Source of the DNA: Zygnema cylindricum
Lineage: Eukaryota > Streptophyta > Zygnematophyceae > Zygnematales > Zygnemataceae
Length of the DNA stretch: 60,660 nt
NCBI GenBank assembly: GCA_037447655.1
Contig: JBBHKE010001485.1
Location: 126,001 to 186,660, forward strand
Direction: 5' to 3'
Both the position numbers and the translations under genes were made by a program. The notes beneath the pieces are model-generated. The model had not been told where the DNA came from. It did not search any database and was given only the letters and a program-made list of their open reading frames with translations. Shown here one piece after another: positions 22,511 to 31,628 of the stretch; positions within the stretch are counted from its first letter, which is position 1; the number at the start of each line of letters is the position of its first letter.

Positions 22511-23971
22511 ATGAAAGACTTAGGTCAACACACCACTTACAAAATGTCTATTGACATGGAAGATGACAGACCTATATTTAAGCCCAAGCATTGTCTATCA
22601 GAAACTGAATGGGAATCCGCAGACAAACGATGCGCAAAGTTAGAAGAGGCAGGTCTGATTTATAGGTCCGATTCCACCTTTGCCGCTCCCACCGTCATGC
22701 CTCGTAAGAAAGACGCGGAAGGGAATTTTACAGAACGTCGCATGTGTGGGGACTATCGAGAACTGAATTCACGTACAATCCAGGACCGACATCCAATGCC
22801 ATTGGCCAAGGACATTTTTGATCACGTTGGAGGTGCTAAATATTTTAGCGTCCTAGATCTGCGACAGGGATTTAATCAAATCGAAATAGAAGAAAAGGAT
22901 CGACACAAAACTGTATTTTGGGGTAGTGACAGACGTTGGGAATGGGCGGTTATGCCCTTTCGACTGAAAAATACACCGGTAGTATTTCAGAAAGTCATGG
23001 ACTCAGTCTTGGAGGGATATAAGTTTGCCCGTTGCTATATCGACGATCTAATCATCGCTTCGGCCTCTATAGAGGAATATGCAGTGCATATAGAATGGGT
23101 GTTGAATGAATTAAAAAAAGTAGGACTTAAATGTCATCCTGCCAAATGTACCTTTGGGGCCGAAGGGGTCCCATACCTTGGGCACTTTATCTCGTCCGAT
23201 GGAATCACCCCGCTAGAAGTCAAAGTGGAAGTAATTAGTAAACTATCGGCCCCAACTAATTTGACTAGCCTGCGTGCATTTCTAGGGTTAGCCAATTATT
23301 ACTGGCGGTTTGTTCCTAGTTTCAGCACACTTGCATCTTTATTAAATGAACTATTGAAGAAATCAGTCCCGTTCACGTGGGGACCCTCTCAGATCGAGGC
23401 ATTTCAGGGATTAAAGGACGCACTGTCCACCGCTCCAATCCTCCATCCCCCAAATCATAAATTACCGTTTTGTCTACAGACTGACTTTGGTAAGCCCGGT
23501 ATTGCCGCTATCCTAACTCAACGCAAACTCACAGGTGAGGAATATGTAGTGGCTTACGCCAGTAGAAGCAACAATCAAGCGGAATCAAATTACAGTAGTT
23601 ACGAGGGAGAATGCCTTGCCGCAGTTTGGGGTATTGTGCATTTCCGACATTACCTCTATGCCAAGCCTTTTACCCTTCTTACTGACCATCAACCATTGCA
23701 TTGCCTCATGACCAATGACAAGCTATCCGGCAAATTAGCCCGTTGGGCTCTTATTTTACAGGAATATGACATGGAAATCATCCATCGACCCGGGCTCCTC
23801 AGTTTGAATGCCGACGGCCTCTCAAGGAACCCTTTGCCCCACTCCAATGATAACGGTGTACGACAAGATTTTGATGACGAATCAATTGCCTTCGTATCAG
23901 CCGGAGCACATCTGATTTACAGTTTACAAACCACAAAACCGAACACGATCCATGGCGGGACAGTGCTTTAA
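22511..23971 (+). pseudogene. Gypsy reverse transcriptase and RNase H (longest intact stretch)
   Basis: This frame gives 486 residues without a stop. It encodes reverse transcriptase with LDLRQGFNQI, the catalytic YIDDL at 23036-23050, GHFIS and a RAFLGLANYY thumb region. RNase H follows with TDFGKPGIAAIL, YEGECLAAVWG and LLTDHQPLHCL. The enzyme copies the RNA genome into DNA and removes the RNA. The upstream N-terminal part (about 22320-22500) is separated by a TAA near 22467. The reading continues toward RAQSYLWM before the younger insertion at 24066. The fragment itself is well preserved but the whole polyprotein is not. Confidence 0.9.
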
Positions 23972-24244
23972 TTCTTTTCTTATCTACTCAGTCTTTTCGG
24001 GCGGGCACCTTACCAATGAACAGGAGCGTGTTCGTAAGAGAGCCCAAAGTTACTTATGGATGGGGTGTTGATATTTGAGTATTTTATAGGTCTGTATTAG
24101 GATAGAAAAAGAGCTGAGGCGGTCTGCCTCTAACTCCCCTTTCCAAGCCCCCATACTTGTCGTAGTCACTGAAGGCTGGATAGGGAGCTAGAGCCATGGC
24201 TGCCTAGGCTCTCTAGAGAAGACAGGGGGTAAATTATGTAGTCT

Positions 24245-24345
24245 TACCAAAAGTTGGTTGACGGACCCAAGAATTGATCCTGGTACCTACCGTCCATCAA
24301 TCCGCGTTAGCCGTTAGCTCTAGCCGTTATGTCTAGAACAGATAT
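24245..24345 (-). other. tRNA-like module antisense to the young 5' LTR
   Basis: On the minus strand GGCTAGAGCTAACGGCTAA aligns with TTAGAGCTAACAGCTAA of the copia LTR module. A B-box-like GGATCAATTCT (24280-24270) follows within a T-arm of 5-bp stem and 7-nt loop, then GTCCGTCAACC and TTTT at 24252-24249. It is more diverged than the module at 14.8 kb but in the same position and direction relative to the LTR. Confidence 0.5.
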
Positions 24346-24481
24346 TACGATATGTAGGGTTTGACAAATATATAAATCGTTATATGTAGATTAATCCGTT
24401 TAACGGCTAATAGATACTTAGTACATAGATACAGTTTAGTTTAGTACGAAGTACGGAATGGGGGCAGAACGGATACCACGC

Positions 24482-24567
24482 ATTTGTTTCGATAGCGAAA
24501 CAAATACCGCGCATTTGTTTCGACAGCGAAACAAATACCGCGCATTTGTTTCGATAGCGAAACAAAT
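24482..24567. promoter_or_regulatory. Three tandem perfect hairpins, 31-bp period
   Basis: ATTTGTTTCG-ATAG/ACAG-CGAAACAAAT occurs at 24482-24505, 24513-24536 and 24544-24567. The spacers between hairpins form a second inverted arrangement equivalent to the single AAACAAAT hairpin in copia LTRs. The array is in U3, about 365 bp upstream of the TATA box, so it may be an enhancer. Confidence 0.8.
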
Positions 24568-24787
24568 ACCGCGCGTCGAATTTCAGCGGCTACGATTATA
24601 GCCGGTCTTGATCGGACGGCCACGATAGGCGCCGCGATCACGGAAAAGGCATTTTTGGCGTTTTACGGTCTTTGTCACGTCATGTGACACGTGGCGTGAT
24701 AACATTGGACTACGGGAATTCCGGAGATTACAGGAACTAATCCTGATTTGACACGTGTCGACATTTTGGCCATGTCGTACAATGGCC

Positions 24788-24824
24788 GTACAGAAAGTAC
24801 ACCGGCACCTGTACTTTTCTGTAC
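24788..24824. promoter_or_regulatory. GTAC hairpin upstream of the LTR TATA box
   Basis: GTACAGAAAGTAC and GTACTTTTCTGTAC form a 13-bp stem with one bulge, around a 10-nt spacer. The TATA box lies about 108 bp downstream. Confidence 0.65.
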
Positions 24825-24931
24825 GACACAGTAATTTGATTGGTGCCGTACTTCAGTAGATAGAGTTTTAGAGTGGGAATAGGACTTAGAAAATTTTGGG
24901 TAGGCAGCTGCCTCTCCCAGAGAGCACCCTG

Positions 24932-24937
24932 TATAAA
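24932..24937 (+). promoter_or_regulatory. LTR TATA box
   Basis: TATAAA within CCCTGTATAAATGGC. It is conserved in the second LTR (28063-28068), and equivalents lie on the minus strand of the copia LTRs (for example 36478-36473). Confidence 0.65.
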
Positions 24938-25307
24938 TGGCAAACTTTGGCCAGCCATAACTATCAATTTACTTGACCATTTTCAGTGATTCTTTTTGCT
25001 GCGGACTCAGGGGAGTCTAGGCTACACAGGGGTGTAGTCGGTCAGAGTTTTTGTCTGCCAGGGTGGCTGTATTTCTAAGGGAAAGTCAAAGTGGGTGAAT
25101 GTGTCCAAATCTCATATTCTAACTTTGCATTCTGTGGTGGAACTGAGCACACAGAAAGTGTTATTTCACAGGGGTGAATCTATATTGGGGTTCTGACTGT
25201 CAAGGGGTCAGTCACTTGGGTTTATATTAACTTGGAGTCGGCACTATCTAGATTAGCTTCTTTTGGATCTGCATACTCTGAGGGCCAATGGAGGTCTCAG
25301 AGTTTCA

Positions 25308-25322
25308 GGTTATGGGCCCACC
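25308..25322 (+). promoter_or_regulatory. Primer-binding site matching the initiator tRNA-Met anticodon arm
   Basis: GGTTATGGGCCCACC begins directly after the LTR. It is the exact complement of the GGUGGGCCCAUAACC segment of plant initiator tRNA-Met as I remember it (about nucleotides 25-39). This is not the usual TGGTATCAGAGC site that pairs with the tRNA 3' end. Drosophila copia uses a 39-nt half of the same tRNA in this way. The Gag ATG lies inside the site. Confidence 0.7.
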
Positions 25323-27165
25323 ATCTAGGGTGCCTATGTTTGATGGAACAGGCTTCACGTATTGGGCGTTTACAATGGAGGGATTGCTTTTCGAGAAGCA
25401 CTTATGGGGAATTGTTGCGGGACAAGTGAGATGTCCGCCACCTAGCTTTGGAGGAGCTTACTACGGAGAATCATCTGAGACTGTCCAGAATATCACCCGG
25501 AGTTCAGATGCAACGGAAGGTGAAGGGAAAAACCTTTCCGTGGATGGGGAAATAGGGGAGAAGGAAAAAGGGACACCTATGGTGAGGGGAGCTAGGCTCT
25601 CAGCTATGGTACCACATGTAGGGATTAAAACTGAAGAAAATGACAGGAAAATATGGGAATACAAAAACACTATAGCAAAACATCTCATACTTAGATATGT
25701 GTCTAAGTCGATAGCTATCACTCTTTTAAGTCTAACCAAGTCTTCGGAGATATGGGAAGCACTAACTCAGATTTATAAGAGTGAGACTATTCAGAGGCAG
25801 CAATTAGTAAAACAAGAAATAGATGCCTACGTTTATAAAGGCGGTAGCATGATAGAGTTTTGTAATGATATTGCTGCGTTATATGTTGAGCTTACTAGTG
25901 CGGGATATGTAGAATCTGAGGAGAGTAAGATTAAAACACTAATTATGAAACTCCCAGATGAGTACGAAAACATAATTTGTCGTATGCAGGCAATGGATGG
26001 CTCCTCATGGACTTGGAGCTTTACCATGGGGATAATTCTTGTGAGGGAAAGCACTTTGGAGCTTCGTAGGGGAAAGGACAGGGTCAATGCATTTTCAGCT
26101 GGTGGTGATTGGCGGAAGCGTGATGAGAGGAACGGCGGTGACGAGCAGAAGCGTGATGAGAGGAAAGGTGGTGACGAGCGGAAGCGTGATGAGAGAAAGA
26201 AAGACAAAGGTAAACCTTATCGGAACTTTGGTGGAAAGAGAGGGAGAGGAAAAGGCACGGGAGCTTTGAAAAAAGGGGTTTGCTTCTTTTGTAGGGAACC
26301 GGGTCATTATATGGAGGAATGCCCTTGTTTGGAAAAACTTAGAAGTTGGAATGTGGATGAGGAGGACGAAGAGGAAGAGGAGAAAGAGGATGAAGAAAAA
26401 TTGGAGCTTCTTCACATCGGTAGAATGGGGAAGAGAGAAAAGTACACAGAAATAGGACGAAGGCAACAGTGTGCTTTTGGAGGTATAAGGGAAGTAAAGA
26501 GAGAGGAGATACTTGAAGAAGTTCAAAATATTGAGGATAGTTTCATAAATATTTTGGAAACAGAAAACTGGTCGGAAAGGGAGACTTCAACGGATTCCGA
26601 GGAAAGGGGAGAATTAATTCTAGAGGGGGTTTTAAAAGATAGGGGAGAAGAGAAATATTTATTGGGAATTAAAATAGAAAGTGATAGTGGAAAGAATTCC
26701 ATGGGAGACAGTGAGGGAAGTTCAGAAAATGGGGTAATTATCATGGATAAAAATATGATTACGGAAGATGTAGATCTTATGAGGAACTTAGTGGGGACTA
26801 GTGGTTTTTGGGAATATTTGGAGGTGGATGGATTTGACATCACTACTTGGTGTGATGTCTCTTGTGAAGATGTGCCTGTAAAAGGGTTATCATCCGGGTA
26901 TGTGTTGAAGGTTGGGGATAGGGCTGGTTGTTTGAATTTCAAGAGGGAAAGTGGATTTAGTGTGGATGGAAAAGGGAAGAGGTGGATAAAATCTTTGCTC
27001 GGGTTTAAGAAAAATGGGATGTTAAATAAAATATGTGATACAATTATCATTTCAGTTCATTTTATCCACTGTGTTAAATACTTAAGTTTTATGAAAGGAA
27101 AAGGAAAAAGGAAAAAGAAAAGAGAAAGGGGAGGGGGTGTTTGTTTACTTGTTTGTGGAAGTTAA
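25312..27165 (+). CDS. Intact copia-type Gag of the young element
   Basis: This single uninterrupted frame encodes about 617 residues from the ATG at 25312, inside the primer site. The frame also extends upstream into the LTR to an ATG at 25288. The start MGPPSRVPMFDG matches that of the copia Gag at 36253. A UBN2/Gag-like region (YWAFTMEGLLFEKHLWGIV, then the SKSIAITLLSL to LTSAGYVESEESKI part) occupies roughly residues 10-230. An internal KRDERKGGDER repeat follows (26105-26200). A CCHC knuckle, CFFCREPGHYMEEC, lies near 26281-26322. A long acidic and then basic tail completes it, with no protease motif. It would package element RNA if a helper supplied enzymes. The tail is longer than the helper-type Gag. 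Confidence 0.88.
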   Translation: MGPPSRVPMFDGTGFTYWAFTMEGLLFEKHLWGIVAGQVRCPPPSFGGAYYGESSETVQNITRSSDATEGEGKNLSVDGEIGEKEKGTPMVRGARLSAMVPHVGIKTEENDRKIWEYKNTIAKHLILRYVSKSIAITLLSLTKSSEIWEALTQIYKSETIQRQQLVKQEIDAYVYKGGSMIEFCNDIAALYVELTSAGYVESEESKIKTLIMKLPDEYENIICRMQAMDGSSWTWSFTMGIILVRESTLELRRGKDRVNAFSAGGDWRKRDERNGGDEQKRDERKGGDERKRDERKKDKGKPYRNFGGKRGRGKGTGALKKGVCFFCREPGHYMEECPCLEKLRSWNVDEEDEEEEEKEDEEKLELLHIGRMGKREKYTEIGRRQQCAFGGIREVKREEILEEVQNIEDSFINILETENWSERETSTDSEERGELILEGVLKDRGEEKYLLGIKIESDSGKNSMGDSEGSSENGVIIMDKNMITEDVDLMRNLVGTSGFWEYLEVDGFDITTWCDVSCEDVPVKGLSSGYVLKVGDRAGCLNFKRESGFSVDGKGKRWIKSLLGFKKNGMLNKICDTIIISVHFIHCVKYLSFMKGKGKRKKKRERGGGVCLLVCGS

Positions 27166-27181
27166 AAGAAAAATAGACTAG

Positions 27182-27194
27182 AAAATAAGGGGAG
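27182..27194 (+). promoter_or_regulatory. Polypurine tract
   Basis: AAAATAAGGGGAG ends directly before the 3' LTR. The copia element carries the same tract on the minus strand at 31924-31912. It primes plus-strand DNA synthesis. Confidence 0.85.
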
Positions 27195-28438
27195 TGTTGA
27201 TATTTGAGTATTTTATAGGTCTGTATTAGGATAGAAAAAGAGCTGAGGCGGTCTGCCTCTAACTCCCCTTTCCAAGCCCCCATACTTGTCGTAGTCACTG
27301 AAGGCTGGATAGGGAGCTAGAGCCATGGCTGCCTAGGCTCTCAAGAGAAAAGACAGGGGGTAAATTATGCAGTCTTACCAAAAGTTGGTTGACGGACCCA
27401 GGAATTGATCCTGGTACCTACCGTCCATCAATCCGCATTAGCCGTTAGCTCTAGCCGTTATGTCTAGAACAGATATTACGATACGTAGGGTTTGACAAAT
27501 ATATAAATCGTTATATGTAGATTAATCCGTTTAACGGCTAATAGATACTTAGTACATAGATACAGTTTAGTTTAGTACGAAGTACGGAATGGGGGCAGAA
27601 CGGATACCACGCATTTGTTTCGATAGCGAAACAAATACCGCGCATTTGTTTCGACAGCGAAACAAATACCGCGCATTTGTTTCGATAGCGAAACAAATAC
27701 CGCGCGTCGAATTTCAGCGGCTACGATTATAGCCGGTCTTGATCGGACGGCCACGATAGGCGCCGCGATCACGGAAAAGGCATTTTTGGCGTTTTACGGT
27801 CTTTGTCACGTCATGTGACACGTGGCGTGATAACATTGGACTACGGGAATTCCGGAGATTACAGGAACTAATCCTGATTTGACACGTGTCGACATTTTGG
27901 CCATGTCGTACAATGGCCGTACAGAAAGTACACCGGCACCTGTACTTTTCTGTACGACACAGTAATTTGATTGGTGCCGTACTTCAGTAGATAGAGTTTT
28001 AGAGTGGGAATAGGACTTAGAAAATTTTGGGTAGGCAGCTGCCTCTCCCAGAGAGCACCCTGTATAAATGGCAAACTTTGGCCAGCCATAACTATCAATT
28101 TACTTGACCATTTTCAGTGATTCTTTTTGCTGCGGACTCAGGGGAGTCTAGGCTACACAGGGGTGTAGTCGGTCAGAGTTTTTGTCTGCCAGGGTGGCTG
28201 TATTTCTAAGGGAAAGTCAAAGTGGGTGAATGTGTCCAAATCTCATATTCTAACTTTGCATTCTGTGGTGGAACTGAGCACACAGAAAGTGTTATTTCAC
28301 ATGGGTGAATCTATATTGGGGTTCTGACTGTCAAGGGGTCAGTCACTTGGGTTTATATTAACTTGGAGTCGGCACTATCTAGATTAGCTTCTTTTGGATC
28401 TGCATACTCTGAGGGCCAATGGAGGTCTCAGAGTTTCA
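27195..28438 (+). repeat. Young element 3' LTR
   Basis: It is nearly identical to 24066-25307. Visible differences include TATACG/TATATG near 27480, CTCAAGAGAAAAG for CTCTAGAGAAG near 27340, and CATGGG for CAGGGG near 28300. The tandem hairpins lie at 27613-27698. Confidence 0.93.
27376..27475 (-). other. tRNA-like module antisense to the young 3' LTR
   Basis: Same layout as 24245-24345. Here the T-arm is perfect, CCAGG-ATCAATT-CCTGG, and the B-box reads GGATCAATTCC, nine of eleven positions matching the consensus. Confidence 0.5.
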
Positions 28439-29616
28439 TGGGGGGCTCACTTATTCGTCTTCTCTCAGATGGAAGTCATCGGCATGTCCCACGATCGACG
28501 GAACGACTATCACTTATCAACCAAATTCATACTGACCTTGGACACTATGGCACCAAACGGACTTTGATTTTGGTACAGGCACGGTATTGGTGGTCCGGCA
28601 TGCAGGCTGATGTGGCGGCGGTGTTGCAGGAATGTAGCACATTTGACCGGCTACGAACTTGATTTTCTAACCGACAGACCTCCCTTCAACCCTTGCCTAT
28701 TCGGTGTCTCTTTACAGGTGGTCGTGTGATATTGCAGGTCCCTTTCCCATTTTTCGAAATGGCAAGCAATACATTATGATTATGATCGAAAATTTCAGCA
28801 AATGGGTGGAAGTTGTGGCACTCTCACAGAAAACTGCCAAACTTACCACCGCAGCTTTCAAAGAGCATGTGCTTCTCCGATACGGAGCCCCCGCAGAAGT
28901 ACTTACCGACCAAGGAACCGAGTTCCGCGGCGAATTTCAGGAGATGTTGGACGAGGCGTTAATTGATCACTGGCGGACGAGCCGAGATCATCCTCAAGCA
29001 GACGGTTTGGCAGAGAGAGTTGTACAAACCTTTAAGCGTGCTTTGCGTAAACATTGCTTGGAAAAATAGATTACGGTGAGGGATGAATCATTGGGATATA
29101 TTGTCATGGGTTATCGCATGTCATTACAGGCCAACCTGGCAAATTTCAGCCCCTATTATGTGTTGTTTGGTCGAAAACCACTACTAGGTAGGAATGTACA
29201 GAAAGCCGCGAGCTTACCTCTACCTCTTATGTCTGATTCTCTGTTTTTGGAAGAACTAACTAATTGAGCATTGCTTTTCGCTAGAGAAATGCCCATGGCT
29301 TTTGAAAATTTGCAGATTGCCCAACATCGCCACTCCTTACGGTTTGCAAAGACTCGCAGTGGCAGTTACCGTCCACAACAAATACCCTTCCGGGTGGGGG
29401 ATTACGTTTATTTGCGACGACAAACTTTTGATAAACTCGATAGGGATGTTTCAGCTCACATCTTGAGGATAACAAAAATCGACCCGAATGGATTATTAAG
29501 CCTACAAGGGGCCGACATGCGAACTTTGCGGGAGCATTCGAAAAATTGTGCCCCCTGCTATCTACCTGATCTTTTCCACAGCATGGGCACGTGGCGGATG
29601 CCGATTACCGAGGCCA
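28439..29616 (+). pseudogene. Gypsy integrase (broken)
   Basis: Integrase inserts the element DNA. The zinc-binding part shows INQIHTDLGHYGT and then ECSTFDR, where the second Cys is now Phe. The core reads WSCDIAGPF (Asp near 28728), VLTDQGTEF, and HPQADGLAERV, giving the D-D-E triad with 34 residues between the last two, one fewer than usual. The C-terminal barrel (FRVGDYVYLRRQTFDKL) follows at about 29385-29560. Stops at about 28660, 29067 and 29265 break the frame. The 5' part was separated from RNase H by the younger insertion. Confidence 0.88.
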
Positions 29617-29760
29617 CTGAGTGCCAGTTATGCCGACGATCTGATGGAGAAACAACAATGCTCCTCTGTGACTATTGCAATCTAGGATTCCATATAGAGT
29701 GTTTGTTCCACCTCTGCACACTATCCCGGCTAGACAGTGGTTTTGCCACAAGTGTCACGA
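29617..29760 (+). pseudogene. PHD finger at the gypsy integrase C-terminus (frameshifted)
   Basis: After the integrase barrel the frame encodes ECQLC, CDYC and GFHIEC. The Cys codons are at 29622, 29631, 29667 and 29676, His at 29691 and Cys at 29700. The final W-x-C-x2-C lies in another frame at 29738-29755. The set matches the C4HC3 pattern of a PHD finger, a reader of histone H3 tails. Chromoviruses carry a chromodomain at this position; a PHD here could similarly steer integration, which is inference. The frameshift shows it is not working in this copy. Confidence 0.8.
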
Positions 29761-29803
29761 CCTACCGGTTGTCCTTACCAGCTCCCCCGCAAGCTAAGGA
29801 GCT

Positions 29804-29815
29804 GGGGGGGGGGGG
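29804..29815 (+). repeat. Run of 12 G, possible gypsy polypurine tract
   Basis: AAGGAGCT followed by 12 G lies just after the PHD region, 60 bp before the first right-end segment. A polypurine tract normally abuts the 3' LTR, so the gap makes this assignment uncertain. Confidence 0.4.
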
Positions 29816-29874
29816 AATTCCATCCTTACTTACTTGATCTTGTTTTGTCTTTTCTTTTCCTTGCTAAGTCCATG

Positions 29875-31188
29875 TGTTTGGAATAATTTGTTTCTTTCTA
29901 GGCAGATTCATTTATTATTTCTTGCAGTATATATGCTTTGTCCTCCAATTGTGGCCACAAATACTTTACATATAGAATGGTCATTCATTTTCTGGTGTTT
30001 TTCGACGACCCACACGGAATGTGATGCATGCCATTCACGGTGGTACTGTCATGCACGACAGCTGTCATGCCGTAAAACGTCAGCGGGTATTGTGATTAAA
30101 TCGTGTACTAATTGAAGTTTTGCTGACGTGACAAGTACATACCCGAGAGTACAACTAGAGATTCGAACGGGACAAAGGTCGAAATATAATCTCGTACGAA
30201 ACTACGGGAATACAATGTGAAATAAGTGTGGAACTGGACCACTGTACGGCATCAAACGTCAGGAATTCAAACGGCTACAAACCTGACAGGTGTCTAAAGT
30301 CATGAACACTTGGAGGTTCATGCATCATTTTTTCTTAGCTTAGGGAGGGTTTTCATCCTTGAGGTGTAGATGTAAGGCAGTCCGAGGCTGCCACGCAGCG
30401 GTCGTCTCTTGAAACTGGCAGCGTTTTAACATAGAACCCTGCCTGCTCAGAGACAAGTAGGAATTAGGGTAGCCGTACGGATTAGTGAAAGCATAGGATA
30501 AATGCCATTCGGCGAGATGGTGACTTTTGCAAATTAAGTACGGGAATCCCACATTGGAAGGTTGTCGTTTTGTGACAAGCATTATTCTCGGGATTTGTCG
30601 AACTCTATTGTTAGGGTTTCACCTAAATATTTAGTGACAGGCTAGTTTTTGAGTTAGGGTTTTTCCTACTTCATACCCATAGTTTCATGTTAGTAATTAT
30701 CTTTGAGCTTCTCATTTTCTTTGTATTAAGACCTTACCTAATCTACTGGCGCAAGCCAGCCTGCAAGGTTTCCCTCCTGACTGTGTTTTACTTGTCGTGG
30801 TGCACGAATTGTGGTGTGCGGATTTGGTGTTTTCTTGCTGTCAGAGCGCTGACTTGGCGGTATGGTTGCAATCCTGTCTGGCTTTGTGGGGATACTGAAT
30901 ATCTCGGCTCCTTCAACTGGTTAGGGAAGGGTTCCAGTCCGCTGCTTGGACTCCAGTAGGGAATATTAAAAGACTTCAAAGCCTAGTGGCTACTATCGCA
31001 ATTGTTTGGAATAATTTGTTTCTTTCCGGGCAGATTCATTTATCATTTCTTCCAGTATATATGCTTTGTCTTCCTATTGTGGTCACAAATACTGTACTTA
31101 TGTAATGGTCATTCATTTTCCCGTGTTTTTTGACGACCCACGCGGGATGTGATGCATGCCATTCACAGTGGTACAGTCATGTAGGACA
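29875..31188 (+). repeat. Rearranged gypsy right end: 186-bp segment, 938-bp LTR segment, 186-bp segment again
   Basis: Segment A (29875-30060) starts TGTTTGGAATAATTTG and ends GACA. After GC comes B (30063-31000), the partner of the left LTR. After AT comes A again (31003-31188), also 186 bp. The left end has B only. The A/B junction reads GACAGCTGTC, a palindrome. The copies of A differ at several positions, so the duplication is not recent. Confidence 0.85.
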
Positions 31189-31240
31189 CCTCTCACAACC
31201 CCTATCTACTGATGTACGGAACCAATCAGAAGACTGTATA

Positions 31241-31275
31241 GTACAGAAAGGTACTATGGCTGATGTACTTTCTGT
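31241..31275. promoter_or_regulatory. GTAC hairpin in the copia 3' LTR
   Basis: GTACAGAAAGGTAC faces GTACTTTCTGTA. It is equivalent to the hairpins at 14411 and 24788. Confidence 0.55.
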
Positions 31276-31482
31276 AGGGCCCGTGTACGACAAGGCCATG
31301 GAGTGGACGTTTGTCTCCTCCGGACTTGTCCTCACGCTCCTTGGGATTCCTTCTTCCTAATGACATATTGCCACGTGTCGCCAAGTCATGTTACATTCGA
31401 AAACCGCCAAAGCGGCCATTCTATGATCTCGGCGATGATGTGAGCCGACGGATCCAAATCGGCTTTAATTCTCAGCCGTTCA

Positions 31483-31507
31483 AAACAAATGTCTGGTACA
31501 TTTGTTT
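31483..31507. promoter_or_regulatory. Perfect 10-bp hairpin in the copia 3' LTR
   Basis: AAACAAATGT, loop CTGGT, ACATTTGTTT. This is the single-copy counterpart of the triple hairpin array in the young LTRs. Confidence 0.7.
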
Positions 31508-31628
31508 CGTGCGCACTAAATTCCCCAACTAGTTTATATGTGTCCTATTTGTAATTCCGTTAATCGGATTAGTCGTCTATCTATTGTATAAATAGTTATC
31601 GAACCCCATGTATCCTAATGGACTAATA

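Larger units (their letters stand above)
24066..25307 (+). repeat. Young element 5' LTR
   Basis: Starts TGTTGA and ends TTTCA. It contains a TATA box (TATAAA, 24932-24937), a GACTCAGGGGAGTC block shared with the copia LTRs, three tandem hairpins, a GTAC hairpin and an antisense tRNA-like module. Confidence 0.93.
24066..28438 (+). mobile_element. Young non-autonomous copia-type element with Gag only (TR-GAG class)
   Basis: LTRs of 1242 and 1244 bp (24066-25307, 27195-28438) start TGTTGATATT and end GAGTTTCA. They differ at only a handful of positions. A perfect 5-bp duplication, TGGGG, flanks it (24061-24065 and 28439-28443). The interior holds one intact Gag frame and no protease, integrase or polymerase. 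Primer site and polypurine tract match those of the copia element at 31.9-36.3 kb, a likely type of helper. It is inserted between the RNase H and integrase parts of the gypsy element and is the youngest layer. Confidence 0.93.
16311..31188 (+). mobile_element. Ty3/gypsy retrotransposon with C5-methyltransferase and PHD domains (degenerate)
   Basis: The order is LTR, long leader, gag with two zinc knuckles, aspartic protease, DNA cytosine methyltransferase, reverse transcriptase, RNase H, integrase, PHD finger, LTR. RT and RNase H before integrase define Ty3/gypsy. The termini are TGTC and GACA. The 4-bp target CCTC lies at 16307-16310 and 31189-31192 inside a copia LTR that becomes continuous when the element is removed. 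The two 938-bp LTR segments are roughly 90% alike by eye, so the element is not recent. The coding region carries many stops and frameshifts. A younger element is inserted at 24066-28438. Confidence 0.92.

Noticed and set aside
24482-24567. CRISPR-like array, because hairpin repeats occur at a fixed 31-bp period
   Set aside because: There are only three units and no unique spacers, and the same block is in both LTRs of a plant retrotransposon.
26523-27050. Minus-strand open frames opposite the young Gag
   Set aside because: They are shadows of the intact sense Gag frame with codon-mirror composition.
16311-31188. Integrated plant pararetrovirus
   Set aside because: Integrase, LTRs and a target duplication are present, and no movement protein is seen, so it is a Ty3/gypsy element.
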